DNA of 7,320 bases from Ignavibacteriaceae bacterium (GCA_026193755.1 JAPHUI010000466.1:1-7320), one strand, 5' to 3'; numbered from the stretch's first letter, positions 1 to 7,103 are shown. The notes: generated by a model not told the origin, from the letters alone. A program made the numbers and translations.

Positions 1-2337
1 GATCCATCAGATGGTTGTGTACTATATCTTGACTCATATCGTGATAAGAGGAGTGGCTACTTTTTCTATGTCTCTGCTGCAGGTACTCTTGCAGATGGTT
101 TAATTGAGAATGATGTAAAACAACCAAACGATCTATCCTGGGATGCTGTTTGGGAAGGCGTTCCAAATATTGATGAAGAAGGATGGACAGTTGAGATGAA
201 AATTCCATTTTCCCAACTAAGGTTTAATAAGGGTGATTCACAGGTGTGGGGAATAAATGTTGAACGATTTATTAGTCGCAGAGTTGAAACAGATATGATT
301 GTTTATACACCTCGGAATGAAAGTGGTTTCACATCACGTTTTCCTGACCTGGTAGGCATTGAAGGATTTACACCACCGTCAAACCTGGAGTTGTTACCCT
401 ATGCAACTGCTAAGGCTGAATATATATCTAGTGATCCTAACGATCCTTTTTATTCAGGAGGAAATTACATTCCCGGACTTGGCCTTGATTTAAGAACAGG
501 ATTGGGAAACAGTCTTACTTTAAATGGCACTATAAATCCCGATTTCGGTCAGGTAGAAGTGGATCCGGCAATTGTCAACTTATCAGATGTCGAATATACT
601 TTTCAGGAGAAACGCCCATTCTTTACGGAAGGAGCAAGCATATATCGTTTTGGTAGGGGCGGAACAAATAATAATATGTCTATCAACTGGACTAATCCAA
701 ATATTTTTTATAGTAGAAGAATTGGTAGGAATCCGCAAGGTGGATTGCCGGCTTACGATTATGCTGACATCCCAAATGGAACTCATATCCTTGGTGCAGG
801 AAAAATCTCCGGACAAATGATGGGTGATTGGAAAGTTGGAACTATAAGTGCACTTACACAAAAAGAATTTGCAGAGATTGATGTTGATGGAAATCGCTCA
901 AAGATGGAGGTCGAACCTTTAACTTATTATGGTATTTTCAGAGCGCAAAAAGATTACAATGCTGGAGAACAAGGCCTTGGACTGCTTTCTACATTCACAC
1001 ATCGTTTTTTTGAAGATCCAACTCTTCAAGACGATATCAACTCAAATGCTTTTGTAACTGGTGCTGATGGTTGGACCGTTCTGGATAATGAAAGAACATA
1101 TGTTCTTACTGGGTGGACTGCATTATCATATGTTAATGGTACTGAAAATAGAATGATTTCGCTTCAAAAAAATTCACAACATTATTTTCAACGACCCGAT
1201 GCCACTCATCTTAATGTTGATAGTTCAGCAACATCGTTAACCGGATATGCTGGTCGACTGATGCTAAATAAAAATCGCGGACAGTTTACGTTTAATACTG
1301 CTGTAGGTTTTATGAGTCCGAAGTTTGAAGTAAACGATCTAGGATACGGTGCTTATAGCGATATTATTAATGCGCATTTCGCTACATTCTATCGCTGGAA
1401 TAATCCAACAGAGATATATCAGAATGCCGGAATTTACGCAGCTACATTTGCAAATTTTGATTTTGGTGGAAATAATACCGATCAGGGGAATACCTTGGGA
1501 GGATATATGATGCTTCCCAATCTGTATGGTGGTGAAATATATTTTTCCTATCAACCGGAGACCTATAATGCACGTCGTACAAGAGGTGGACCGTTAATGC
1601 TTAATCTGGTAAGTCAGGCAATTGATTTTAATTTATACACTGATATGCGCGAATGGTGGGTAGTAAATATCGCAGGCAATTTTGAATTTGGAGAAGACAT
1701 TAATTATAGTTCAATTTCAACAAACCTAGAATTTAAAGCTACAACAACCCTTACACTCTCAGTAGGACCGGAGTTTTCACAAAACTCTACACAAGCTCAG
1801 TGGATTGATAATATAACTGATCCTACTGCACAAGAAACTTATGGCAAGCGTTATGTATTTGCTCAGCTTGAACAAATGACTTTTGCAGCAGACATCCGTG
1901 CGGATTGGATAATTAGTCCAACACTTAGTTTGCAAGCATATCTGCAGCCATTAATTGCTTCAGGAAAATATACCGACATTAAAGCACTTGCAAAGCCCAA
2001 GTCTTTCGACTTTCTGAAATATGGTGAAGAAGGCTCTACCATTGATAAATCAATTTCTGAGGATGGTTCAACTGATTCATATACATTGGATGCTGATGGA
2101 GAAGGTCCATCCGAGGCTGTTACAATTGGAAATCCTGATTTCAATTACATTTCTTTAAGAGGAAATGCTGTGCTTAGATGGGAATATATGCCCGGGTCAA
2201 CTCTATTCTTTGTATGGACACAGAGTCGAGAGGATATTCAACATGATGGCAATTTTTATTTCAGGAAATCAATGAATAATTTGATGAATGTACAACCAGA
2301 TAATATTTTTATGTTAAAAATTACTTATCGATTATAA
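1..2337 (+). CDS. CBM9-like / DUF5916 domain outer-membrane protein, 5'-truncated by window
   Basis: The frame is open from base 1 to the TAA at 2335-2337, giving 778 codons; the ATG at 196 is internal. The 65 residues before it read as the end of a family 9 carbohydrate-binding (DOMON-like) domain: LDSYRDKRSGYFF, SWDAVW and GWTVE, running on into MKIPFSQLRF. Next come DUF5916 hallmarks, numbered from window residue 1: NPDFGQVEVDP (about 179-189), EKRPFF (about 203-208) and FYSRRIGR (about 236-243). The rest is alternating aromatic/polar segments typical of an outer-membrane beta barrel, and the C-terminus FMLKITYRL has the aromatic-ended last-strand look. The signal peptide and start of the CBM9-like domain would lie upstream. 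Family members are predicted surface or outer-membrane proteins, sometimes called membrane-associated hydrolases, with no well-established biochemical role; I do not assign an activity. It is convergent with the methyltransferase gene and has no evident link to the rib operon. Confidence 0.9.
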   Translation, partial: DPSDGCVLYLDSYRDKRSGYFFYVSAAGTLADGLIENDVKQPNDLSWDAVWEGVPNIDEEGWTVEMKIPFSQLRFNKGDSQVWGINVERFISRRVETDMIVYTPRNESGFTSRFPDLVGIEGFTPPSNLELLPYATAKAEYISSDPNDPFYSGGNYIPGLGLDLRTGLGNSLTLNGTINPDFGQVEVDPAIVNLSDVEYTFQEKRPFFTEGASIYRFGRGGTNNNMSINWTNPNIFYSRRIGRNPQGGLPAYDYADIPNGTHILGAGKISGQMMGDWKVGTISALTQKEFAEIDVDGNRSKMEVEPLTYYGIFRAQKDYNAGEQGLGLLSTFTHRFFEDPTLQDDINSNAFVTGADGWTVLDNERTYVLTGWTALSYVNGTENRMISLQKNSQHYFQRPDATHLNVDSSATSLTGYAGRLMLNKNRGQFTFNTAVGFMSPKFEVNDLGYGAYSDIINAHFATFYRWNNPTEIYQNAGIYAATFANFDFGGNNTDQGNTLGGYMMLPNLYGGEIYFSYQPETYNARRTRGGPLMLNLVSQAIDFNLYTDMREWWVVNIAGNFEFGEDINYSSISTNLEFKATTTLTLSVGPEFSQNSTQAQWIDNITDPTAQETYGKRYVFAQLEQMTFAADIRADWIISPTLSLQAYLQPLIASGKYTDIKALAKPKSFDFLKYGEEGSTIDKSISEDGSTDSYTLDADGEGPSEAVTIGNPDFNYISLRGNAVLRWEYMPGSTLFFVWTQSREDIQHDGNFYFRKSMNNLMNVQPDNIFMLKITYRL

Positions 2338-2406
2338 TTAACAGATTTATATAATAAAAAATCAACGATATTATTTGCAGTAGATCATTACTTAGAAATA
2401 ACACCT

Positions 2407-2421
2407 CTGATCAGAGATCAG
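2407..2421. repeat. Short inverted repeat (CTGATC-AGA-GATCAG)
   Basis: A perfect 6-bp stem with a 3-nt loop lies about 70 nt after the stop codon of the barrel-protein gene. It overlaps a perfect 12-bp palindrome, CTCTGATCAGAG (2405-2416). It could be a transcript-end hairpin or a protein-binding palindrome. There is no T-run after it, so a Rho-independent terminator is not supported. Confidence 0.4.
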
Positions 2422-2431
2422 TCGGTAATAC

Positions 2432-2451
2432 TTCAAATTAAGCTAATTGAA
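2432..2451. repeat. Imperfect hairpin (TTCAAATTA-AGC-TAATTGAA)
   Basis: Eight pairs with one bulged A (2437) close on a 3-nt AGC loop. The stem is nearly all A-T, so it is weak as RNA. It is listed because it sits between two other hairpins in the same 100 bases. Confidence 0.35.
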
Positions 2452-2479
2452 ATGATAGAAATATGGGAGTACACTGAAG

Positions 2480-2502
2480 TGATCAATCTTTACTGATTGT
2501 CA
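2480..2502. repeat. Imperfect hairpin (TGATCAATC-TTTACT-GATTGTCA)
   Basis: Eight pairs with one bulged T (2483) and a 6-nt loop. The downstream sequence AATTTAACCGCTTTTG has only a short T4 run about 10 nt on, so as a terminator for the plus-strand gene it is weak. Confidence 0.35.
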
Positions 2503-2532
2503 ATTTAACCGCTTTTGATTTCTCACCAGATG

Positions 2533-2637
2533 CTACTTTTAAAATGTTTCCAAATTACCAAGTAAATTTTAAACATTATGTAATCCAATGTTCACTGAGT
2601 ATGATTTGCAATCCTCATTGCTTAATTTTAAAAGTAG
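2533..2637. repeat. 13-nt inverted repeat with 79-nt spacer
   Basis: The left arm CTACTTTTAAAAT (2533-2545) is the exact reverse complement of the right arm ATTTTAAAAGTAG (2625-2637). The arms share a TTTTAAAA core, which is easy to get by chance in AT-rich DNA, but the CTAC/GTAG ends extend the match. The spacer is non-coding. Possible readings are the ends of a small degenerate element, a long stem in a non-coding transcript, or coincidence. Confidence 0.45.
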
Positions 2638-2710
2638 ATTAGTTATTTATTGTAATTGAAATTAGATTTAATTGAAGGTTATTTCTTAATGTTTGTGGTA
2701 AAGTAAAGCT

Positions 2711-2735
2711 GGGATGGATTAAAGCGTGATATCCC
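2711..2735 (-). terminator. Weak candidate transcript-end hairpin for the methyltransferase gene
   Basis: GGGAT (2711-2715) pairs with ATCCC (2731-2735), with one further G-T pair inside, about 6 nt beyond the stop codon on the minus strand. The loop is long (about 13 nt). The minus-strand sequence that follows (AGCTTTACTTTACC) has only broken T-runs, so the call is tentative. Confidence 0.2.
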
Positions 2736-2740
2736 TACAA

Positions 2741-3928
2741 TTAAGGTATCGTGGGTTCGTCTTTCTGATATTTTTTCTTCCTACTTCCTTCGTAACTATC
2801 TATTTGTAATAGAACTCCTTCCAGCTTTCCGTTAACTAACGGAAATCTTTTCGAAGTCTTCAATCCAATATGTTTTCTTAATGATGGTTCACCTGTATAA
2901 ATGAATGCTGAGGTACCTTTACATTTTGTTTTTAGAAAGTCGCCAAATTCTTTGTAAAGATTCTCAACTTCATCTCTTTTCCCCAGCCTGATACCGTAAG
3001 GTGGATTCGTTATCAGTACTCCGTTCTCAAACTGTTTAATATGCTGAAAAGGATGAGCAGATAAAGTAACCGAATCAGAATAAGGCAACCGCGATAAATT
3101 TTCATTTGCAATGTTTATAGTTTTCTGGGATTTATCACTTCCGCTTATTATTCCTTTTGGTAAAGGTCTGATTTGATTATCAGCTTCACTTTTAAATTTT
3201 TCCCACGCGGATTTATCAAAATCGGGCAGATGAAAAAATCCGAACTTCTTTCTAAGTTTTTGTGCAGGAATTCTGCAGTAATGCATTATAGCTTCACATA
3301 AAATTGTACCTGATCCACACATACAATCAAGAAAAGGTTTTTCACCCTCCCATTTACTTAATCTTATTATCGCAGCAGCTAGAGTTTCCTGCATCGGCGC
3401 TTCTCCTGCAAGTAGCCTGTATCCCCTCTTGTGTAAAGATTCACCAGAAGTATCTAAACTTAAAACTGCATTATCTTTCTCGATAAAGAGATTAAACCTG
3501 ACATCGGGATTTACAGTTTCTACGTTTGGTCTTTTACCAAACTTTGCACGGAAGTAATCAGCAATACCATCCTTTAGCACCTGTGATGCATACAAGGAAT
3601 TATTAATTGCACTTTTTGAAACAGATGATGTTATAGCAAATGTCTGTTGTAGCGAAAACAATTTATCCCATTTGATTTGTTTCGCTAATTTCATAATTGA
3701 ATCTGCATTTTTGCAATGAAAAGATTTTAATGGTGCTAATACCCGCGAAATCATTCTGGAGGTGTAATTAATTCTATAAATTGTAAGCAGGTCAGCTTCA
3801 AAGTATATTCCCCGATAGGCTAGCCTGGTATTTTTTGCACCAAGCTCGATCAATTCCTGCTCGCACAGTTCCTCCATCTTACCGGGAACTTGTGCAAAAA
3901 AAGTATTATTAGTTTGATATAGGTACAT
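2741..3928 (-). CDS. THUMP-domain class I SAM-dependent rRNA methyltransferase (RlmL/YpsC-like)
   Basis: This 395-residue protein should methylate a guanine N2 in rRNA. Characterised RlmL-type relatives modify 23S rRNA, but the exact target here is inferred. The N-terminus (TNNTFFAQVPGKMEELCEQEL, about 6-26) is typical of COG0116 proteins and supports the ATG at 3928. A THUMP RNA-binding domain spans about 45-160, followed by the conserved linker SGESLHKRGYR (161-171). The Rossmann methyltransferase domain has SAM motif I DCMCGSGT (201-208), GSDKSQKTINIANEN (263-277) and the catalytic motif NPPYGIRLG (308-316). Motif I usually reads DPxCGSGT, so Cys202 replaces proline. The length fits single-domain relatives such as B. 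subtilis YpsC, not the E. coli RlmKL fusion. The C-terminal tail is lysine-rich (GSRKKKYQKD). The gene is divergent from ribD and stands alone. Confidence 0.92.
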   Translation of the reverse strand: MYLYQTNNTFFAQVPGKMEELCEQELIELGAKNTRLAYRGIYFEADLLTIYRINYTSRMISRVLAPLKSFHCKNADSIMKLAKQIKWDKLFSLQQTFAITSSVSKSAINNSLYASQVLKDGIADYFRAKFGKRPNVETVNPDVRFNLFIEKDNAVLSLDTSGESLHKRGYRLLAGEAPMQETLAAAIIRLSKWEGEKPFLDCMCGSGTILCEAIMHYCRIPAQKLRKKFGFFHLPDFDKSAWEKFKSEADNQIRPLPKGIISGSDKSQKTINIANENLSRLPYSDSVTLSAHPFQHIKQFENGVLITNPPYGIRLGKRDEVENLYKEFGDFLKTKCKGTSAFIYTGEPSLRKHIGLKTSKRFPLVNGKLEGVLLQIDSYEGSRKKKYQKDEPTIP

Positions 3929-3976
3929 TCACTCAAGCCGATTTTTCAATGTTTCGAATAGTATTATTTCTGAATG

Positions 3977-3984
3977 CAAATATA
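3977..3984 (-). promoter_or_regulatory. Bacteroidota-type -7 box (TAnnTTTG) upstream of the methyltransferase gene
   Basis: The minus strand reads TATATTTG here, a full match to the TAnnTTTG -7 element known from Bacteroidota promoters. It lies about 48 nt before the methyltransferase ATG. The upstream -33 TTTG is not at the usual 19-20 nt: TTTG copies occur at spacings of 14 nt (3999-4002) and 27 nt (4012-4015). The match is therefore only half of the expected promoter. Confidence 0.3.
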
Positions 3985-4021
3985 CCGATGGTTGGAATCA
4001 AATTATTATTTCAAATGATTT

Positions 4022-4051
4022 TTAAGAGTAAGTGATAGTTTATTATATAAT
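4022..4051 (+). promoter_or_regulatory. Possible promoter of the ribD-ribE-ribBA-ribH operon
   Basis: TTAAGA (4022-4027) and TATAAT (4046-4051) are separated by 18 nt and would place a transcript start near 4058, about 39 nt before ribD. A second TATAAT occurs at 4059-4064 without a good -35. The stretch is almost pure A/T, so such matches are cheap. No TAnnTTTG box is seen on this strand. Confidence 0.25.
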
Positions 4052-4096
4052 TTAATTTTATAATTTAGCTAATTAAAATTATGTAGTTAACAATTG

Positions 4097-5179
4097 ATGT
4101 CTGATCATTCAAAATATATTAAGCGCTGCTTTGTACTGGCAAAAAAAGGAAAGGGTCTGGTAGCTCCAAATCCATTAGTTGGTGCTGTAATTGTTAAGAA
4201 TAGTAAGGTGATTGGGGAAGGTTTCCACAAAAAGCATGGAAGTGCACACGCAGAAGTTAATGCAATAAAAAAAGCTGGTAAAAATGTAATTGGTTCTACA
4301 CTTTATTGTAACCTTGAACCTTGCTGTCATACAAATAAGCAAACCCCTCCTTGCGTTCCATTAATAATTGAAAAAAAAATAAAAAGAGTTGTTATAAGTA
4401 ACCTGGATCCAAACAAAGAAGTAAATGGTAAAGGTGTAAAACAATTAAAAGAATCTGGAATTGAAGTAACAACAGGAATTCTAGAAGATGAGGGAAAGGA
4501 ATTAAATAAATTTTACTTCAAATATGCAAAAGAAAAATTACCTTACGTGACGGTTAAAGTTGCACAATCAACTGATGGAAAAATTAGTATTTCAAAAAAA
4601 GAACAAACCTGGTTAACTGGGAAACAGTCAATCAAGTATGTTCATAAGTTACGGAGTGAATATGATGCTGTCTTAGTCGGTGCAGGAACAATAAAAACTG
4701 ATAATCCCCAGCTTACGGTAAGAGAAGCAAAAGACAGAAATCCTATACGGGTGATTATTGATGGAAAGTTAAGCATCCCAATTAGCTCAAAAGTAATTGA
4801 ATGTCCTGATCCTCAAAATACTTTTATATTCACATCCAAAACCGTAAGTGAAAGAAAAGCAAAGCAACTTTCAAAAAAAGGAGTAAGAATTTTTAGACTT
4901 AGAACCTCAGCAAAAAATCAGATTAGTATAAAAAGTATCCTAAAGGTTGTGGCTAAACAAAAGATTACTTCAGTGCTAGTAGAAGGCGGAAGTGAGATTT
5001 TTAACCAATTTGTAGATAAAAACCTGTTTGACGAGATAATTATTTTACAATCCCCAAAAATTTTGAGACGAGGAATAAGTGCTTTCAATCCTAAAAAATT
5101 GAGAGGAATTCAGCTTTCCAGCACTGAAAAAATTGGTAAGGATATTAAATTCATTTATAGGAAAAATTTATCTGATTAG
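4097..5179 (+). CDS. ribD: Bifunctional pyrimidine deaminase/reductase RibD
   Basis: RibD carries out the second and third steps of the pyrimidine branch of riboflavin synthesis: deamination of diaminohydroxyphosphoribosylaminopyrimidine, then NADPH-dependent reduction of the ribosyl chain. Numbered from the ATG at 4097 (360 residues), the N-terminal cytidine-deaminase-like domain carries the zinc site HAE (His51, Glu53) and EPCCHTNKQTPPC, with Cys76 and Cys86 as expected ligands. The reductase domain begins near 149 (PYVTVKVAQSTDGKIS) and contains WLTGKQS, VLVGAGTIKTDNPQLTVR, NPIRVIIDG and the late motif LVEGGSEIFNQF (294-305). The zinc loop has one more residue between its cysteines than the E. 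coli and Bacillus enzymes. A TTG directly before the ATG (4094) is in frame and could also start translation, adding one residue. No clear Shine-Dalgarno sequence precedes it. It is the first gene of the operon and ends 30 nt before ribE. Confidence 0.96.
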   Translation: MSDHSKYIKRCFVLAKKGKGLVAPNPLVGAVIVKNSKVIGEGFHKKHGSAHAEVNAIKKAGKNVIGSTLYCNLEPCCHTNKQTPPCVPLIIEKKIKRVVISNLDPNKEVNGKGVKQLKESGIEVTTGILEDEGKELNKFYFKYAKEKLPYVTVKVAQSTDGKISISKKEQTWLTGKQSIKYVHKLRSEYDAVLVGAGTIKTDNPQLTVREAKDRNPIRVIIDGKLSIPISSKVIECPDPQNTFIFTSKTVSERKAKQLSKKGVRIFRLRTSAKNQISIKSILKVVAKQKITSVLVEGGSEIFNQFVDKNLFDEIIILQSPKILRRGISAFNPKKLRGIQLSSTEKIGKDIKFIYRKNLSD

Positions 5180-5209
5180 TTTATCCTTAGAAATAATTAA
5201 CTTTGGGAT

Positions 5210-5854
5210 ATGTTTACAGGAATTATTGAAGAAATAGCCCAAATTGAAAAAACAAAGCCAATTGCAGGTGGATTGTCCATAAAAATTGGGGCAAATAAAA
5301 TCCTCGAAGATATTTCTGTAAATGATTCCATTTGTATTGATGGTGTGTGCCTGACGGTCACAAATTTTGATAATTCCGGATTCTGGGTTGATGCTGTTGG
5401 AGCTACCCTGGAAAAATCCACCTTCGCATCTGTCAAACCTTCAAGTTATGTGAATCTTGAAAGATCAGTGAGATTGAATGACAGATTAGGAGGCCATTTA
5501 GTTCAGGGACATGTGAACGGAATCGGAACTATATCAGAAATTAAAAAACTTGGTGAGAACTACCTGCTACAAATTACAGTTCCCGAAAATTTGGAAAGGT
5601 ATTTAATAAAAGAAGGATCGATTGCCGTAAGTGGAATAAGTCTTACAATTTCTGATCTTGATAAAAACTTAATTTCAATATCAGTTATTCCTCACACCTG
5701 GCAGAATACAAATCTGAGACACAAAAAAGTAAATGATAAAGTAAATATTGAAATTGACGTTTTGGCAAAGTATGTCGAAAAACTTTTAACAAAGGATAAT
5801 AGTGGTTCAGAAAAAAATATAACCGAAAATTGGCTTAAAGAAATCGGATACTAA
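5210..5854 (+). CDS. ribE: Riboflavin synthase, alpha-chain type
   Basis: This enzyme converts two molecules of 6,7-dimethyl-8-ribityllumazine into riboflavin and the pyrimidinedione substrate of RibH; it acts as a cytosolic trimer in the known family. The 214 residues start with the signature MFTGIIEEI, which fixes the start. They show the internal duplication of two lumazine-binding domains: domain 1 has [12 protein letters not shown] (39-50, with Cys47 at the family's conserved cysteine) and [13 protein letters not shown] (94-106). Domain 2 has [14 protein letters not shown] (135-148), [11 protein letters not shown] (160-170) and [16 protein letters not shown] (178-193). A tail of about 20 residues ends in [11 protein letters not shown]. 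In domain 1 the usual ETL segment reads ATL (Ala65). Only a weak GGGA precedes the ATG. The stop codon TAA shares its last base with the ATG of ribBA, which suggests translational coupling. Confidence 0.96.
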   Translation: MFTGIIEEIAQIEKTKPIAGGLSIKIGANKILEDISVNDSICIDGVCLTVTNFDNSGFWVDAVGATLEKSTFASVKPSSYVNLERSVRLNDRLGGHLVQGHVNGIGTISEIKKLGENYLLQITVPENLERYLIKEGSIAVSGISLTISDLDKNLISISVIPHTWQNTNLRHKKVNDKVNIEIDVLAKYVEKLLTKDNSGSEKNITENWLKEIGY

Positions 5855-7098
5855 TGAAAGAAAAAATAAAAAATAACAACGAGTTTAAATTCAACACGAT
5901 TGAAGAAGCAATCGAGGATATTAAATCCGGAAAGATGCTCATTGTTGTTGATGATCCAGATCGTGAAAATGAAGGCGACCTGGTTATGGCAGCAGAACTT
6001 GTAACTCCAAAGGATGTAAATTTTATAACACGGGAAGGAAGAGGAATTCTTTGCTTACCAATAACAAAGGAAAAAGCTAAAGACCTCCAACTGGATTTAA
6101 TGGTACAAAATAATACTGCACTTCATGGTACTCCTTTCTCAGTCTCAATTGATTATAAGCACGGAACAACGACAGGAATTTCAGCTCACGACCGAACGAT
6201 AACTATCAATAGGGCAGCTGATGAAAAAGTTAATCCCAATGATTTTGCTAGACCGGGACATATCTTTCCTTTAATTGCAAAAAAAGGTGGAGTACTTAAA
6301 CGTGCAGGTCACACTGAAGCAGTTGTTGATATAGTTAAGCTTGCAGGGTTAAAACCTGTCGGTGTTTTATGTGAAATTCTTGCCGAAGACGGAACAATGG
6401 CACGCGTACCTAATCTGATGGAATTCGCAAAAAAATATAACTTGAAAATAATAACCATTGCTGATCTCATTGAGTACCGGATGGGTAGAGAACATTTTGT
6501 TAAGAAAAAGGTAATAGTTGACCTGCCTTCTAAATACGGTAGCTTTAAGCTTCATTTATATGAGAATACTTTAGATCCGCTCGATAATCCTATTGCACTA
6601 GTTAAAGGAGATATCAGTGGAGATGAACCAGTTCTGGTCCGTGTTCACTCAGAATGCTTAACAGGCGATGTCTTTGGTTCAAAGCGTTGTGATTGTGGTG
6701 AACAGCTTCTTGCTGCGATGCTAATGGTTGAAAATGCCGGTAGAGGAGTTGTTCTTTACATGCGGCAGGAAGGTCGTGGGATTGGATTGGTTAATAAATT
6801 ACTCGCTTATCATTTACAGGAACAGGGCAAGGATACAGTGGAGGCTAATGAGGCTCTTGGATTTAAAGCCGACCTGAGAGATTATGGTACAGGGGCACAG
6901 ATATTAAAAGATCTAGGATTAAAGAAAATAAGGTTATTAACTAACAACCCGAAAAAAGTTATTGGTTTAAAAGGGTATGACCTTGAAATAGTTGAGAGGA
7001 TTCCCCTTGAGATTCCACCAAATCCTATCAATGAAAAATATTTAAAAACTAAAAGAGACAGATTAGGTCACCTGCTTTACAAAGAACAAAAATTATAA
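5854..7098 (+). CDS. ribBA: Bifunctional DHBP synthase / GTP cyclohydrolase II (RibBA)
   Basis: RibBA opens both branches of riboflavin synthesis. The N-terminal half makes 3,4-dihydroxy-2-butanone 4-phosphate from ribulose 5-phosphate; the C-terminal half opens GTP to the diaminopyrimidine with loss of formate and pyrophosphate. In 414 residues, the DHBP synthase domain (about 13-210) carries [16 protein letters not shown] (33-48), [10 protein letters not shown] (91-100), RPGHIFPL (133-140) and AGHTEAVVD (151-159). The first Glu of RENEGD and His153 are the expected metal ligands. The cyclohydrolase II domain (about 218-410) has the zinc cysteines in [17 protein letters not shown] (Cys268, Cys279, Cys281), RQEGRGIGL (304-312), the catalytic DLRD stretch (340-343) and LLTNNPKKV (361-369). 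Both halves look intact, unlike RibBA versions in which one half has lost its catalytic residues. The start overlaps the ribE stop by one base and has no strong ribosome-binding site of its own. The ribH gene follows after 16 nt. Confidence 0.97.
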   Translation: MKEKIKNNNEFKFNTIEEAIEDIKSGKMLIVVDDPDRENEGDLVMAAELVTPKDVNFITREGRGILCLPITKEKAKDLQLDLMVQNNTALHGTPFSVSIDYKHGTTTGISAHDRTITINRAADEKVNPNDFARPGHIFPLIAKKGGVLKRAGHTEAVVDIVKLAGLKPVGVLCEILAEDGTMARVPNLMEFAKKYNLKIITIADLIEYRMGREHFVKKKVIVDLPSKYGSFKLHLYENTLDPLDNPIALVKGDISGDEPVLVRVHSECLTGDVFGSKRCDCGEQLLAAMLMVENAGRGVVLYMRQEGRGIGLVNKLLAYHLQEQGKDTVEANEALGFKADLRDYGTGAQILKDLGLKKIRLLTNNPKKVIGLKGYDLEIVERIPLEIPPNPINEKYLKTKRDRLGHLLYKEQKL

Positions 7099-7103
7099 CA
7101 TTT

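Larger units (their letters stand above)
2338..2740. other. Convergent intergenic region, no gene, several inverted repeats
   Basis: This gap separates two convergent stop codons. I see no credible coding sequence: the longest ATG-started stretch noted, at 2451-2495, is 14 codons and unremarkable. The region is AT-rich. It holds three short potential hairpins (2407-2421, 2432-2451, 2480-2502), a 13-nt inverted repeat with arms 79 nt apart (2533-2545 and 2625-2637), and three copies of TAATTGAA (2444, 2653, 2669). None of the hairpins is followed by a convincing T-run on either strand, so no intrinsic terminator can be called firmly. Both flanking genes would be expected to end transcription here. 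Confidence 0.7.

Noticed and set aside
196..198. ATG at 196 as the start of the barrel-protein gene
   Set aside because: The frame is open back to base 1 and the 65 upstream residues match the CBM9-like domain that precedes DUF5916, so this Met is internal.
572..820. Plus-strand 82-codon open frame inside the barrel gene
   Set aside because: It overlaps the conserved DUF5916 core in another frame and has no recognisable domain or ribosome-binding site.
583..861. Minus-strand 92-codon open frame
   Set aside because: It is antisense to a well-conserved coding region, with no family resemblance.
1339..1554. Minus-strand 71-codon open frame
   Set aside because: It is a shadow of the barrel gene on the opposite strand.
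1863..2144. Minus-strand 93-codon open frame
   Set aside because: It is antisense to the barrel gene and its composition mirrors the real frame.
3304..3486. Plus-strand 60-codon open frame
   Set aside because: It is antisense to the methyltransferase motif I region, with no supporting features.
4081..4086. ATG-TAG start-stop element just before ribD
   Set aside because: A two-codon open frame in AT-rich DNA is expected by chance; nothing else supports regulation by it.
5197..5436. Minus-strand 79-codon open frame
   Set aside because: It is antisense to the start of ribE, which is a certain gene.
6367..6555. Minus-strand 62-codon open frame
   Set aside because: It is antisense to the join between the two RibBA domains and has no recognisable domain.
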